64,000 nt of DNA from Alphaproteobacteria bacterium (GTDB taxonomy: Bacteria; Pseudomonadota; Alphaproteobacteria; Reyranellales; Reyranellaceae): the NCBI GenBank assembly GCA_016870115.1, contig VGCH01000011.1:40006-104005 (forward strand), written 5' to 3'. Position numbers and translations under genes: made by a program. Each line of letters begins with the position of its first letter. The first letter of the stretch is position 1. The notes under the pieces are model-generated. The model did no database searches, had not been told where the DNA came from, and was given only the letters and a program-made list of their open reading frames with translations. This document shows, piece by piece, positions 1 through 7,549 of the stretch.

Positions 1-24
1 GGAACGAATGCGGGCGTGGGTCAT
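1..24 (-). CDS. 5' end of an unidentified gene running off the left edge
   Basis: An ATG at 24-22 on the minus strand is preceded by a good ribosome binding site (GGAGG six bases upstream) and by a promoter-like pair at 48-76. Only eight codons are in the window (MTHARIRS), so no function can be given. It is divergent from the toxin-antitoxin pair. Confidence 0.4.
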
Positions 25-43
25 GCGAACCTCCATGGGGAGA

Positions 44-76
44 ATAGGATATAGACGCCTATCTTTAAGCCGTCAA
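44..76 (-). promoter_or_regulatory. Predicted sigma70 promoter with small inverted repeat
   Basis: On the minus strand TTGACG (76-71) and TATATC (53-48) are separated by 17 bases, a good vegetative promoter spacing, and point at the partial gene starting at 24. A five-base inverted repeat, ATAGG (44-48) and CCTAT (58-62), overlaps the -10 region and could be an operator. Prediction only. Confidence 0.4.
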
Positions 77-111
77 GCAGCCGTATTCCTATCCTTCTGT
101 GGGCCCGTCGA

Positions 112-154
112 TTGCCCGCCCGCTTCCGCCATGATAGATATCATTTGATATCTA
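112..154 (+). promoter_or_regulatory. vapBC promoter with palindromic operator over the -10 box
   Basis: TTGCCC (112-117) and TAGATA (135-140) are 17 bases apart and form a plausible promoter. The -10 box is the first part of a perfect inverted repeat: TAGATATCA at 135-143, a TT spacer, and TGATATCTA at 146-154. AbrB-type antitoxins bind such palindromes as dimers, alone or with their toxin, so the site is very probably the autoregulatory operator of the downstream pair. The start codon at 170 follows 15 bases later. Confidence 0.65.
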
Positions 155-169
155 CCATGAGGTCGAGCC

Positions 170-427
170 ATGACTGCCACCGCCAAGCTCTTCATGCATG
201 GCCGCTCCCAGGCCGTCCGGCTCCCGAAGGAATTCCGCTTCGAGGGCAAGGAAGTGCGCGTCTCGCGGCAGGGCGACCGGGTGATCCTGGAGCCGATGGA
301 GAAGAAGCCGTTTGACCCGGTGAAGTTCTGGGCCGAGTTGGACGCGCTGGGGGCGCGGGATTTTCTGCCCGACGGGCTCCCGGACGACCCGCCTCTCCTG
401 CCGGACGACGACGTGTCGTTCGACTGA
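170..427 (+). CDS. vapB: VapB-type antitoxin with AbrB/SpoVT fold
   Basis: This 85-residue protein has the shape of an AbrB-type antitoxin. Residues 1-45 carry the swapped-hairpin DNA-binding pattern ([14 protein letters not shown] at 11-24, then [14 protein letters not shown]). The acidic, proline-rich tail ([14 protein letters not shown]) is the part that normally wraps the toxin active site. The ATG has a GAGG ribosome site seven bases upstream and lies just behind a palindromic operator, as expected of a gene that represses its own transcription. The toxin gene starts nine bases after the stop codon. The family assignment is firm; the VapB name rests on the PIN-domain partner. Confidence 0.85.
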   Translation: MTATAKLFMHGRSQAVRLPKEFRFEGKEVRVSRQGDRVILEPMEKKPFDPVKFWAELDALGARDFLPDGLPDDPPLLPDDDVSFD

Positions 428-436
428 GGCCGGGCG

Positions 437-844
437 GTGTACTGCCTCGACACGAACATCGTCATCTTCGCGATGAACCGGCGCCGACCGCACATCGCGC
501 GGCGCCTCACAGTGGAGCTCCAGGCCGGCACACCGCTACTGGTGCCGGCCATCGTGCGTTTCGAACTGGACTACGGATTGGCGAAGAGCCACGCGCCGGA
601 GCAATCGCGCTTTCTTCTGGAGTCGTTCCTGGCGGTGGGCTTCCTACACCCGGCGTTCGACAGCGACGATGCGCGGGAAGCGGCCGCCATTCGCGCGGGG
701 CTTGAGGCGCAGGGCATCGGCATCGGTCCGTTCGACTATCTGATCGCCGCGCAGGCGCGGCGCCGCGGCGCAATCATGGTAACGCTGAACCGCCGGGAAT
801 TCGATCGCGTGCCGCGGCTTGCGGTGACGGACTGGACGGGGTGA
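437..844 (+). CDS. vapC: VapC-type PIN-domain ribonuclease toxin
   Basis: This 135-residue PIN-domain protein is the toxin of the pair. It shows the N-terminal LDTN motif (Asp5), a conserved acid in VRFELDYG (Glu43) and GPFDYLIAAQA (Asp100), which with a C-terminal segment (VTLNRREFDRVPRL) form the metal-binding site of VapC endoribonucleases. VapC toxins usually cut tRNA or rRNA to arrest translation; the target here is unknown. The start is GTG, nine bases after the vapB stop, so the two are almost certainly cotranscribed. All acidic positions that can be recognised are intact, so the toxin is probably active. Confidence 0.87.
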   Translation: MYCLDTNIVIFAMNRRRPHIARRLTVELQAGTPLLVPAIVRFELDYGLAKSHAPEQSRFLLESFLAVGFLHPAFDSDDAREAAAIRAGLEAQGIGIGPFDYLIAAQARRRGAIMVTLNRREFDRVPRLAVTDWTG

Positions 845-1327
845 GTGCGGAGTTGGCGGGTGCTGCGGCAACTCGCTGAAGCCACTCAGCTCCGCGGGCA
901 CAGGGTTGTATTTGTCATGGCCTGATTCTGTTTTCGATGAACTGACCTGCTCCCCAGAAACCCTTACGTAGTAGGGTTGGGTCCGTTCGAGGAGAACGGA
1001 CACGCAGCGCAAGCCATCTAGCGAAGAGCGGATCATCGAGATTCTGGGGCCGCGCCACCCGAGTCTGCGTCGGGCCGGTCGGTTGGAGTACAGACGTTAA
1101 ACTCAGCGGGAGAAAACGACGTCGGGAGTACCATCTGCCGAAACCGCTGGCGACAGGTTGTATGCTCGGGCATCAGTTTGGACTGTCTTGATGCGGGCAG
1201 ACGCCGCTTGGCGGTTGCCTCATCCGCTCGCAAGTCCCGCTCAGGCCCGACTAGGCGTCACCGGACTCTGGCGTTTTCGTCGAGCGAAGATCCACGGCCT
1301 CTTTGGCAAGATGAGAGGGAGGAACCG
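845..1327. other. Intergenic stretch containing a probable IS3 relic
   Basis: No intact gene is visible in these 483 bases. A frame open from 1178 merges with the gene starting at 1328, but its first 50 codons look non-coding (arginine- and serine-rich) and the better ribosome site is at 1328. The only recognisable content is the probable insertion-sequence remnant at 938-1046. Confidence 0.5.
938..1046 (+). mobile_element. Probable relic of the left end of an IS3-family element
   Basis: The stretch begins with TGAACTGACCTGCTCCCC, which resembles the TG-starting terminal repeats of IS3-family elements. It continues with GAGGAGAACGG and then a short frame (1008-1046) reading RKPSSEERIIEIL. 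That resembles the helix-turn-helix start of IS3 OrfA proteins (R-F-S-E-E-Q-I-I-x-I-L). The similarity stops at about 1046 and no transposase body follows, so this would be a dead fragment. The call rests on remembered family patterns and was not aligned. Confidence 0.35.
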
Positions 1328-1873
1328 GTGATTGAGCGACTCACGTACCTTTGCGGAATTGCCGTAGCCGTCATCACTTGGGCGATTGGCCAACTTGTAG
1401 CAGACCTGACTTCCGTTCCAGTACTGCACATGTCGACGAAGTCCATACATGTGTCGGCGAAGTTTCCGAAAGGTGCAACATCGCTCAAGATCACAAACCT
1501 GTCGCGCTCCAAGCAGATAAGGGACTTTAAGGTCAATGTTTTTGACGAGAACACTGGGTGCTCATTTACCACTCTCCCCTCTGGCCTAGAGTGGGTACTG
1601 GACCGCGAAGAACCCCACCAACTCTTCGAGGTACACTCACTCATGCCTGGCAACGGATTGACGATCACCGTCAATCACGTCAACAAGACTAAGTGCAACA
1701 TCCGCTTCAGTTTCAGATTCTCCGGCGACACCGGAGTTCGGATGATCAGCAGCGGTGTCGAGAGCTTCCTGCTTTTCAATTGGCTCTACGTCGTCGTCGG
1801 TTTGGTCGTGGGCGGCGCGGTGGTGGTTTTCTTTTCGCTGCGGAAGGCATATCAGCTTTCCGCGGCGAGCTAG
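1328..1873 (+). CDS. Unrecognised protein with N- and C-terminal membrane segments
   Basis: I do not recognise this 181-residue protein. It has a hydrophobic N-terminal segment (residues about 5-26, LCGIAVAVITWAIGQL) and a second near the C terminus (about 150-172, WLYVVVGLVVGGAVVVFF). Between them lie about 120 mostly beta-prone residues with two cysteines, presumably a periplasmic domain. The GTG start at 1328 is chosen because GAGGGAGGAA lies just upstream. Codon use is less biased to G/C in third positions than in the metabolic genes further on, consistent with recent transfer together with the next gene. Confidence 0.6.
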   Translation: MIERLTYLCGIAVAVITWAIGQLVADLTSVPVLHMSTKSIHVSAKFPKGATSLKITNLSRSKQIRDFKVNVFDENTGCSFTTLPSGLEWVLDREEPHQLFEVHSLMPGNGLTITVNHVNKTKCNIRFSFRFSGDTGVRMISSGVESFLLFNWLYVVVGLVVGGAVVVFFSLRKAYQLSAAS

Positions 1874-1947
1874 GTATGGACGATTTCGACTGTAGGCTGC
1901 GTTCCGATGGATGAAGAGTGCGGGGGGTGTTTCTACGGGAGGCAAGG

Positions 1948-2694
1948 ATGATGAGAGGGGCTCTTGGTGTGTGCTCGCTGGTGACGTTCTACCTTATTGC
2001 GTCGGCCGCGCCAGGTTCAGCGCAACCGGCACAGCCGGCGCCACGCAGCATAGAGGTACGAGTGGTGGTAAAGGACCGATCAACAAACGAGCCTCTACGC
2101 GCCCCGATTTACTCTCGATCCAATTGCAAAGAATACACTGATGATTGCATCGCGCTGGCAATGCACGAAGCTAAAGAGTCGCCGTCGACGGTGAACTGCG
2201 TTGAGGGTGCGCAGATATACGCCCGAACCAAGGCCAGCGGATACTACGCGCAATCAAGTCCTGAATTCTGCTTCGCGATAGAGAGGCCAATAGAGCTTTT
2301 CTTTGCCAAGTACGGGGATCCCAAGTGGCTCGCGAGAGTCGGAGCCGAGCTCAGCTCTAAGCCGGGCAAGTCTGCCGAAGCCGCGGTCTTGTTGAATGAG
2401 GCGTTCCAACTCAATCGCTCTGAGGAAACCTTTGAAGGGACACTCCGGGCGGCGGCTATGGCGCTAAAGGTAGACCCGGAGAAGGCCACCGTGTTCGACC
2501 CACTGCAGAGCAAGCGCGTGGCGTCGCAGGACCTCGTGGACGCGATCAAGAAGTTTCAGGAGAGCGAGAAGATTTTGGTTGATGGCGTGTTGGGGCAACA
2601 GACCCTTCAGAAACTCATAGACGGTCGTTCCACACAGCAGCTGATCATGGAGTTTGCTTTACAGCCTCCGAACCAGGCGGGCCAAAGACTTTGA
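1948..2694 (+). CDS. Secreted protein with C-terminal peptidoglycan-binding-like domain
   Basis: The 248-residue product starts with a signal peptide (MMRGALGVCSLVTFYLIAS, cleavage probably after GSAQ). A beta-rich region follows (SIEVRVVVKDRSTNEP) with four cysteines at about 60-130. The C-terminal part (about 195-235) has the PG_binding_1 pattern: helix DAIKKFQESEKI, then LVDGVLGQQTLQKL. A role in the periplasm at the cell wall is likely, but no catalytic domain is visible. Start chosen at 1948 because GGGAGGC lies six bases upstream; the next ATG at 1951 is equally possible. It follows the membrane protein gene by 74 bases and the two may be one unit. Confidence 0.6.
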   Translation: MMRGALGVCSLVTFYLIASAAPGSAQPAQPAPRSIEVRVVVKDRSTNEPLRAPIYSRSNCKEYTDDCIALAMHEAKESPSTVNCVEGAQIYARTKASGYYAQSSPEFCFAIERPIELFFAKYGDPKWLARVGAELSSKPGKSAEAAVLLNEAFQLNRSEETFEGTLRAAAMALKVDPEKATVFDPLQSKRVASQDLVDAIKKFQESEKILVDGVLGQQTLQKLIDGRSTQQLIMEFALQPPNQAGQRL

Positions 2695-3437
2695 ATTGCT
2701 ACATCAAGGGCGGCCGCGCCTGAGTGAACTCCCGATGTCTCGGTCCTCGCTCGACATCCATGAAGATGCGCGCACTCGCCAACCTCGTGTTCTGCCAAAC
2801 ATGAGCACAGTGAATGCAGCTGTGGATCAACCGTCCAGTGGATCCAGAAGCACGAGCGCGGCTCGAACCGCATCAGCTCCGCTCGGCTCCACGACTTCCG
2901 CGAGTATGCTGGAGGTATCGATATCCTACCGCTTCGAAGAGACGCCGTTCAGTGCGCCGTTGGGATCTGCAGGCGACGATATGGGCAACGAGCCAGCTCG
3001 TTGATGAGTGGCTAGGTTGCGATCGCCCGGGGGTGGGCCCGCAAGAGTCTTGTCGGAATCCGCGCGTAGGCACGTCCGGCGAAGCGCGCCGCTCATGCGC
3101 AGCCCTCCATTGCGCTGCTTACCGGCGCGAAGACTCCTGGAGGCGGTGGCCTGCAACCCAGAGAGCCACGCGATCGCACAGCGTCGAAGTTGCGGCACCA
3201 GGCAACGAGTGCAACGCGTGCGGCCCAGATGGTAGGTCCTCTTGGAGGAAACCGTGCAACCCGGTGGGCACGGCATCCTTCCGTCCACCTTGTGGGTGAT
3301 CGCCGCCGATGTCGCGGAACCTGTTGCTGCCGCCCCACTCCCCCCACATCCCTCCCCCGCCCTCGCCGCAACCCTCCCCGCTCCCGCGACGCGGCCAAAT
3401 CGGGTATGAACGTCCGTTCATTCGTTCGGGAGCGGCC
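2695..3437. other. Long non-coding stretch
   Basis: I see no gene I can support in these 743 bases. Several frames are open on both strands, but all are arginine-, proline- and serine-rich and lack a ribosome site. From about 3332 to 3384 the plus strand is a pyrimidine-rich tract, a composition often seen in repeated intergenic elements of alphaproteobacteria. The last 32 bases hold the probable operator of the next gene. Confidence 0.5.
3406..3421. promoter_or_regulatory. TetR-like operator upstream of the amidohydrolase
   Basis: ATGAACG (3406-3412), a TC spacer and CGTTCAT (3415-3421) form a perfect seven-base inverted repeat, directly followed by another CGTTCG. Such AT-ended GAACG/CGTTC palindromes are typical TetR-family operators. 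It lies 17 bases before the start codon at 3438, so binding would block transcription or an early step of it. No TetR gene lies in the window. Confidence 0.45.
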
Positions 3438-5120
3438 ATGAATTTCGATCTGAAGATCACCGGCGCCACGATTGTCGATGGCACGGGGCGCGCAGGGTTT
3501 GTCGGCGACGTGGGCATCCAGGACGGGCGCATCGTGGCGCTGGGCAAGGCGGACGGGCCGGCGCGGGTGACGCTCGACGGGACGGGCAAGGTCGTGGCGC
3601 CGGGCTTCGTCGATGTGCACACGCACTATGACGCGCAGGTGATGTGGGATCGCATGCTCTCGATCTCGCCCTGGCACGGCGTCACCACGACGGTGATCGG
3701 CAATTGCGGCTTCGGCGTCGCGCCGACGCGCGCGGCGCACCGCAAGCTGATCCTGCAGACCCTCGAGAAGGTCGAGGGCATGAGCCTCGACGCGCTGCAG
3801 GCCGGGCTGGGCGACGATTGGCCGTTCGAGACGTTCCCCGAGTATCTCGACGCGGTCGAGAAGCGCGGCGTCGCGGTCAATGTCGCGGCGTTGGTGGGTC
3901 ACACCCCGCTTCGGCTCTATGTCATGGGCGAGGATGCGACGGCGCGGGCCGCGACGCCGGACGAGGTCGCGCGCATGAAGGCGCTGGTGCATGAGGCGCT
4001 CGACGCCGGCGCGATCGGCTTCGGCACCTCGAAGTCGGTGACCCATAATGGCTATGCCGGCAAGCCGGTGCCGAGCCGGCTGGCGGCGCCCGACGAAATG
4101 GACGCGATGGTGGCGGCCATGGGCGAGGCCAAGCGCGGGCTGATGCAGATCACGATCGGGCGCGACTATCCCGCCAAGGCGATGGCCGAGGCGAGCCGCC
4201 GGCATGGCGTTCCCGTCACCTGGACGGCGCTCCTCTCCTATCTCTACGGACCCGGTGGGCATCGCAAGCAGCTCGAGCTGGCGGCCGAACAGCGCCGCTC
4301 CGGCGCGATGGTGATCCCGCAGGTGAGCTGCCGGCCGCTCAATTTCGAATTCACCTTCGCCGACCCCTTCCCCTTCGAGGTGATGCCGCTCATGAATGCG
4401 CTCGCCGCCGAGGATGCGCGGATGCCGGGCGCGCGGGCGCGGGCCTATGCCGATCCGGCGTGGCGCGAGCGCTTCACGGCGGAACTGACGCCGGTGTTCC
4501 GCAACTGGTGGGACCGCACGACCATCGCCTGGGCACCCAAGACGCGCGAGCTGGAGGAGATGTCGCTCACCGAGGCGGCGCGTCGGGCGGGCAAGGATCC
4601 GGTCGATCTCGCGCTCGAACTGGCGCTGGCCGAGGGGCTGCAGGCGCGCTTCCGCATGGCCGTGCTCAATTTCGACGAAACCGAGGTGGGCGAGCTGTTG
4701 CGCGATCCGCATACGGTGATCGCGCTCTCCGACGCGGGCGCGCATGCGAGCCAGCTATGCGACGCCTGCTACTCGACCTATCTGCTGCAGCGCTGGGTAC
4801 GCGAGAAGAAGCTCTTCTCGATCGAGGAGGCCGTGCACAACCTGACGCAACGGCCGGCCGAGATGTTCGGCATCACCGATCGCGGCTTGCTGGCCGAGGG
4901 GCGGCCGGCCGATATCGTGCTGTTCGATCCCGAGACCGTCGGGCCGGGGCCGCTCAAGCGCGTCCACGACCTGCCGGCCGGCGCGGATCGGCTGGTGGCC
5001 GAGGCGCATGGCATCGCGGCGGTGATCGTGAACGGCAAGCTGGTCCGCCAGGGTGGGTTGGACGTCGCCGACGGCGGCGCGCTCCCCGGCCGCGTCCTGC
5101 GCGGCGGCCGCGCGCGGTAG
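3438..5120 (+). CDS. N-acyl-D-amino-acid deacylase-like amidohydrolase
   Basis: A 560-residue member of the amidohydrolase family 3 / D-aminoacylase group, which hydrolyses N-acyl-D-amino acids or cyclic amides at a metal centre. Visible family marks are the first metal motif GFVDVHTHYDAQ (His61 and His63), GVTTTVIGNCGFGVAPTR, and the late DAGAHASQLCDACYSTYLL segment with the catalytic aspartate. The C-terminal part (RGLLAEGRPADIVLFDPETV) is the usual composite beta-sandwich. The ATG at 3438 has GGGAG upstream and starts with the expected first strand; the open frame extends further upstream but through the operator-like repeat. The substrate cannot be told from sequence. The oxygenase genes and TRAP transporter downstream on the same strand suggest a scavenging pathway. 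Confidence 0.85.
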   Translation: MNFDLKITGATIVDGTGRAGFVGDVGIQDGRIVALGKADGPARVTLDGTGKVVAPGFVDVHTHYDAQVMWDRMLSISPWHGVTTTVIGNCGFGVAPTRAAHRKLILQTLEKVEGMSLDALQAGLGDDWPFETFPEYLDAVEKRGVAVNVAALVGHTPLRLYVMGEDATARAATPDEVARMKALVHEALDAGAIGFGTSKSVTHNGYAGKPVPSRLAAPDEMDAMVAAMGEAKRGLMQITIGRDYPAKAMAEASRRHGVPVTWTALLSYLYGPGGHRKQLELAAEQRRSGAMVIPQVSCRPLNFEFTFADPFPFEVMPLMNALAAEDARMPGARARAYADPAWRERFTAELTPVFRNWWDRTTIAWAPKTRELEEMSLTEAARRAGKDPVDLALELALAEGLQARFRMAVLNFDETEVGELLRDPHTVIALSDAGAHASQLCDACYSTYLLQRWVREKKLFSIEEAVHNLTQRPAEMFGITDRGLLAEGRPADIVLFDPETVGPGPLKRVHDLPAGADRLVAEAHGIAAVIVNGKLVRQGGLDVADGGALPGRVLRGGRAR

Positions 5121-5138
5121 CAGCCGACGGGTCCCAGC

Positions 5139-5266
5139 TGTCGGGTGCCCTCTCCTGTCCTCCTGAGCGCCCCCTCCTGTCGTCCTGAGCGCAGCGAAGG
5201 ACCTTTCCGGTCGACCGCGTCCGCCCAGTTGACAGGAGAGAGGGCCGGGGCGAAGCACCTGACAGA
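5139..5266. repeat. REP-like intergenic element with direct and inverted repeats
   Basis: Two imperfect 18-base direct copies, TCCTGTCCTCCTGAGCGC (5153-5170) and TCCTGTCGTCCTGAGCGC (5174-5191), are followed by AGCGAAGGACC. The TCCTGAGCGCAGCGAAGGA core is a repeated intergenic motif I recall from alphaproteobacterial genomes. The whole is bounded by an imperfect inverted repeat: CTGTCGGGTGCCCTCTCCTGTC (from 5139) against GACAGGAGAGAGGGC (5231-5245) and GCACCTGACAG (5256-5266). It could fold into a long hairpin between the amidohydrolase and the next gene. Confidence 0.5.
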
Positions 5267-5284
5267 CAACAAGGGGAGACCGTC

Positions 5285-5593
5285 ATGATCCATGTCCTCG
5301 CCATCATCACCACCAAGCCGGGCAAGCGCGCCGAAGTGCTAGGGCATTTCAACGCCAATGTGCCGGCGGTGCGGGCCGAGAAGGGCTGCATCGAGTATGG
5401 CGCGGCGACCGACGCCGAGGGCATGGGCGGCTTCCAGACCAAGTTCGGGCCCGACACGTTCGTGGTGGTCGAGAAGTGGGAGAGCACCGACGCGCTCAAG
5501 GCCCATGCCGTGGCGCCGCACATGGCGGCCTATGCCGGCAAGGTGAAGGAGCTGCTGGCGGGCCGCGTCATCCACGTGCTATCGCCGGCGTAA
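5285..5593 (+). CDS. Small monooxygenase of the ABM/YgiN type
   Basis: A 102-residue antibiotic-biosynthesis-monooxygenase fold protein. It shows the usual pattern: an N-terminal strand (MIHVLAIITTKPGKRAE), a helix ending in RAEKGCIEYGA, a strand FVVVEKWESTDALKAHAVAPHMAAY and a final strand GRVIHVLSP. These are cofactor-free dimeric ferredoxin-like proteins that oxidise quinols or bind small aromatics; the actual role here is unknown. GGGGAG lies ten bases before the ATG. It lies between the amidohydrolase and a dioxygenase on the same strand. Confidence 0.8.
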   Translation: MIHVLAIITTKPGKRAEVLGHFNANVPAVRAEKGCIEYGAATDAEGMGGFQTKFGPDTFVVVEKWESTDALKAHAVAPHMAAYAGKVKELLAGRVIHVLSPA

Positions 5594-5604
5594 GGGCCCG
5601 ACCG

Positions 5605-6405
5605 ATGGACGCCGACGCCGGCCGCGACTTCGCCGAGTTCGGCGTGGTGTGCCGGCGGGCGGCGTTCGACGCCGCGTGGGTCGAGCGCCTGCGCGGCGCG
5701 GTGGAGCGCGATCTCGCCGACCCCGGGCCGCACGCCACCAACTTCGCCGAGGGCAGCAGCGCGGGCCGCTTCTTCGGCGACATGTTCATGTGGCAGCGGG
5801 ATCGCGATTTCCGGGCGGCGGCGCTCGAGTCGCCCGCCGCGCGGATCGCGGCCGAGACCATGGGCGCCGACGCGGTCGATTTCTTCTACGACCAGCTCTT
5901 CGTGAAGGAACCGGGGACCGCCCATCCCACGCCCTGGCATCAGGACCAGCCCTATTGGCCGGTGCGCGGCCTGCAGGTGGCCACGGTGTGGATCGCACTC
6001 GATCCGGTGGACCGGGAGAACGGCGCGGTCGAGTTCGTTGCCGGCTCGCACCGCTGGGGCACCAACTTCCGGCCGACCCCGTTCAAGCGCGACCACGCGG
6101 CGAAGTTCACCGACAGTCCCTTGCCGGTCGTGCCCGACATCGATGCCAGGCGCGGCGACTACGATATCCGCTCGTGGGACATGGCGCCGGGCGATTGTCT
6201 TGTGTTCCACGGCCTGATCCTGCACGGCGCGCCGGGCAACGCGACCGCAGGCCGTCGCCGGCGCGGCCTGTCGCTGCGCTACACCGGACCCGACGCGCGC
6301 TACGATCCCCGCCCCGGCACCTTCCAGTTCCCCCATACGCCCGACCTCGCGCCGGGCGCGCCAATGCGCTGCGCGCTGTTTCCGCGGGCTTGGTCGAAGC
6401 TCTAA
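5605..6405 (+). CDS. Phytanoyl-CoA dioxygenase (PhyH) family protein
   Basis: A 266-residue Fe(II)/2-oxoglutarate oxygenase of the PhyH family. The metal triad is visible as WHQD (His112, Asp114) and the distal His207 in LILHGAPGN, with Arg225 in GLSLRY as the probable 2-oxoglutarate ligand. NGAVEFVAGSHRWG is also typical. It would hydroxylate an unactivated carbon of a small organic substrate. The ATG is 11 bases after the previous stop, with only a weak ribosome site (AAGGG), suggesting cotranscription with the monooxygenase gene. The substrate is not deducible. Confidence 0.8.
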   Translation: MDADAGRDFAEFGVVCRRAAFDAAWVERLRGAVERDLADPGPHATNFAEGSSAGRFFGDMFMWQRDRDFRAAALESPAARIAAETMGADAVDFFYDQLFVKEPGTAHPTPWHQDQPYWPVRGLQVATVWIALDPVDRENGAVEFVAGSHRWGTNFRPTPFKRDHAAKFTDSPLPVVPDIDARRGDYDIRSWDMAPGDCLVFHGLILHGAPGNATAGRRRRGLSLRYTGPDARYDPRPGTFQFPHTPDLAPGAPMRCALFPRAWSKL

Positions 6406-6503
6406 TCCTCGCGGCCAGCGACGCGCCTGCCGCCGTTGCGCCGCCGCGGAACGGCGCGTAGGCTTCCCACAAGGGCGTACTCAAGCGCCCATCGGGAGGA
6501 TCC

Positions 6504-7535
6504 ATGAAGCGCATGCTCGTCGCGGCCGCCGCCGCGCTCGCCCTCGTGCCAATTGGCGCCGCGGCGCAAACCGTACAGGGCCCCAAGGTTTCGTGGAAGA
6601 TCGGCGCCTGGGGCAAGCCGCGCGCGGTGACCGAAGGCATCGAACTGCTGGCGCGCCACGTGAAGGAGCGTACCGGCGGCAACTTCACGATCACCATCGG
6701 CTACGGGACGTTGGGCGGCGAGAAGGAGCTGCTCGACATCCTGAGTCGGGGCGCGCTTGAGATGACGATGATCTGTTCGTCGTATCACCCCGACAAGCAA
6801 CCGGCCTACACCGTGCTCGACCTGCCCTTCCTGCCGCTGCCCGATCCGGCGACCCAGTGGCGGGTCCACGACGCGATCCACAAGCACCCCTTCATCGTGA
6901 AGGAGTTCGAGAAGTGGAACGCCTCGCTCTATGTCAGCAGCCTCCTGCCGCAATACGAGTTCGTCGGCCGCTCCTCGCCCCCGCCGCGCAAGCTCGCCGA
7001 CTGGAAGGGCCTGCGCGTGCGGGCGATCGGCGGCATCGGCGAGGCGATGCGCAATCTCGGCGCGGTGCCCACCTCGGTCCCCGCGAGCGAGGTCTATACG
7101 CTGATGGAACGCGGCACGGTGGACGCGGTCTCCTTCCCGTCGACCTACGCGCACCAGTCCAACAAGACCCACGAGATCGGCAAGTGGTACACGGCCAATC
7201 TCTCCCCCGGCACCCAGGCCTGCCCGGCGCTGATCAACCGCGACCATTGGGCCAAGCTGCCGGACCAGTACAAGGCGCTGTTCGACGAGGCCAAGCCGAA
7301 GATTTTCGAGGCGCTGGCCGCCGCCTACAAGAAGGCCGATGACACCAACATCCCGCTGTTTCGGCGGCGCCTTGAGTTCGTCACCTACTCCGAGGCCGAC
7401 CTCGCCGAGTTCCGCAAGGCCGGCGCTCAGCCGGTGTGGGACGCCTGGGTGAAGGAGCGCGCCGCGCAGGGCATCCCGGCGAAGGAGCTGCTCGACCTGA
7501 TCCTCAAGACTGCCGCGTCAGGCGGCAAGTCCTGA
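6504..7535 (+). CDS. dctP: TRAP transporter substrate-binding protein, DctP family
   Basis: A 343-residue periplasmic binding protein for a TRAP transporter. It has a clear signal peptide (MKRMLVAAAAALALVPIGAAAQ) and family patterns such as the strand VSWKIGAWGKP, GGEKELLDILSRGALEM, LPFLPLP, LADWKGLRVRAIGG (the arginine usually binds a substrate carboxylate) and TLMERGTVDAVSFP. GGGAGG lies six bases before the ATG. The two membrane subunits follow at once, so this is a complete dctPQM system. TRAP transporters use a sodium or proton gradient; most substrates carry a carboxylate, and here it is unknown. Confidence 0.9.
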   Translation: MKRMLVAAAAALALVPIGAAAQTVQGPKVSWKIGAWGKPRAVTEGIELLARHVKERTGGNFTITIGYGTLGGEKELLDILSRGALEMTMICSSYHPDKQPAYTVLDLPFLPLPDPATQWRVHDAIHKHPFIVKEFEKWNASLYVSSLLPQYEFVGRSSPPPRKLADWKGLRVRAIGGIGEAMRNLGAVPTSVPASEVYTLMERGTVDAVSFPSTYAHQSNKTHEIGKWYTANLSPGTQACPALINRDHWAKLPDQYKALFDEAKPKIFEALAAAYKKADDTNIPLFRRRLEFVTYSEADLAEFRKAGAQPVWDAWVKERAAQGIPAKELLDLILKTAASGGKS

Positions 7536-7549
7536 GCGCGGGCCCGGCG

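Noticed and set aside
2695..3300. Several open frames of 65-160 codons on both strands before the amidohydrolase
   Set aside because: None has a ribosome site, a recognised motif or normal composition.
3093..4745. Minus-strand open frame (550 codons) opposite the amidohydrolase
   Set aside because: Antisense shadow: arginine- and histidine-rich and no family; the plus strand encodes a clear amidohydrolase.
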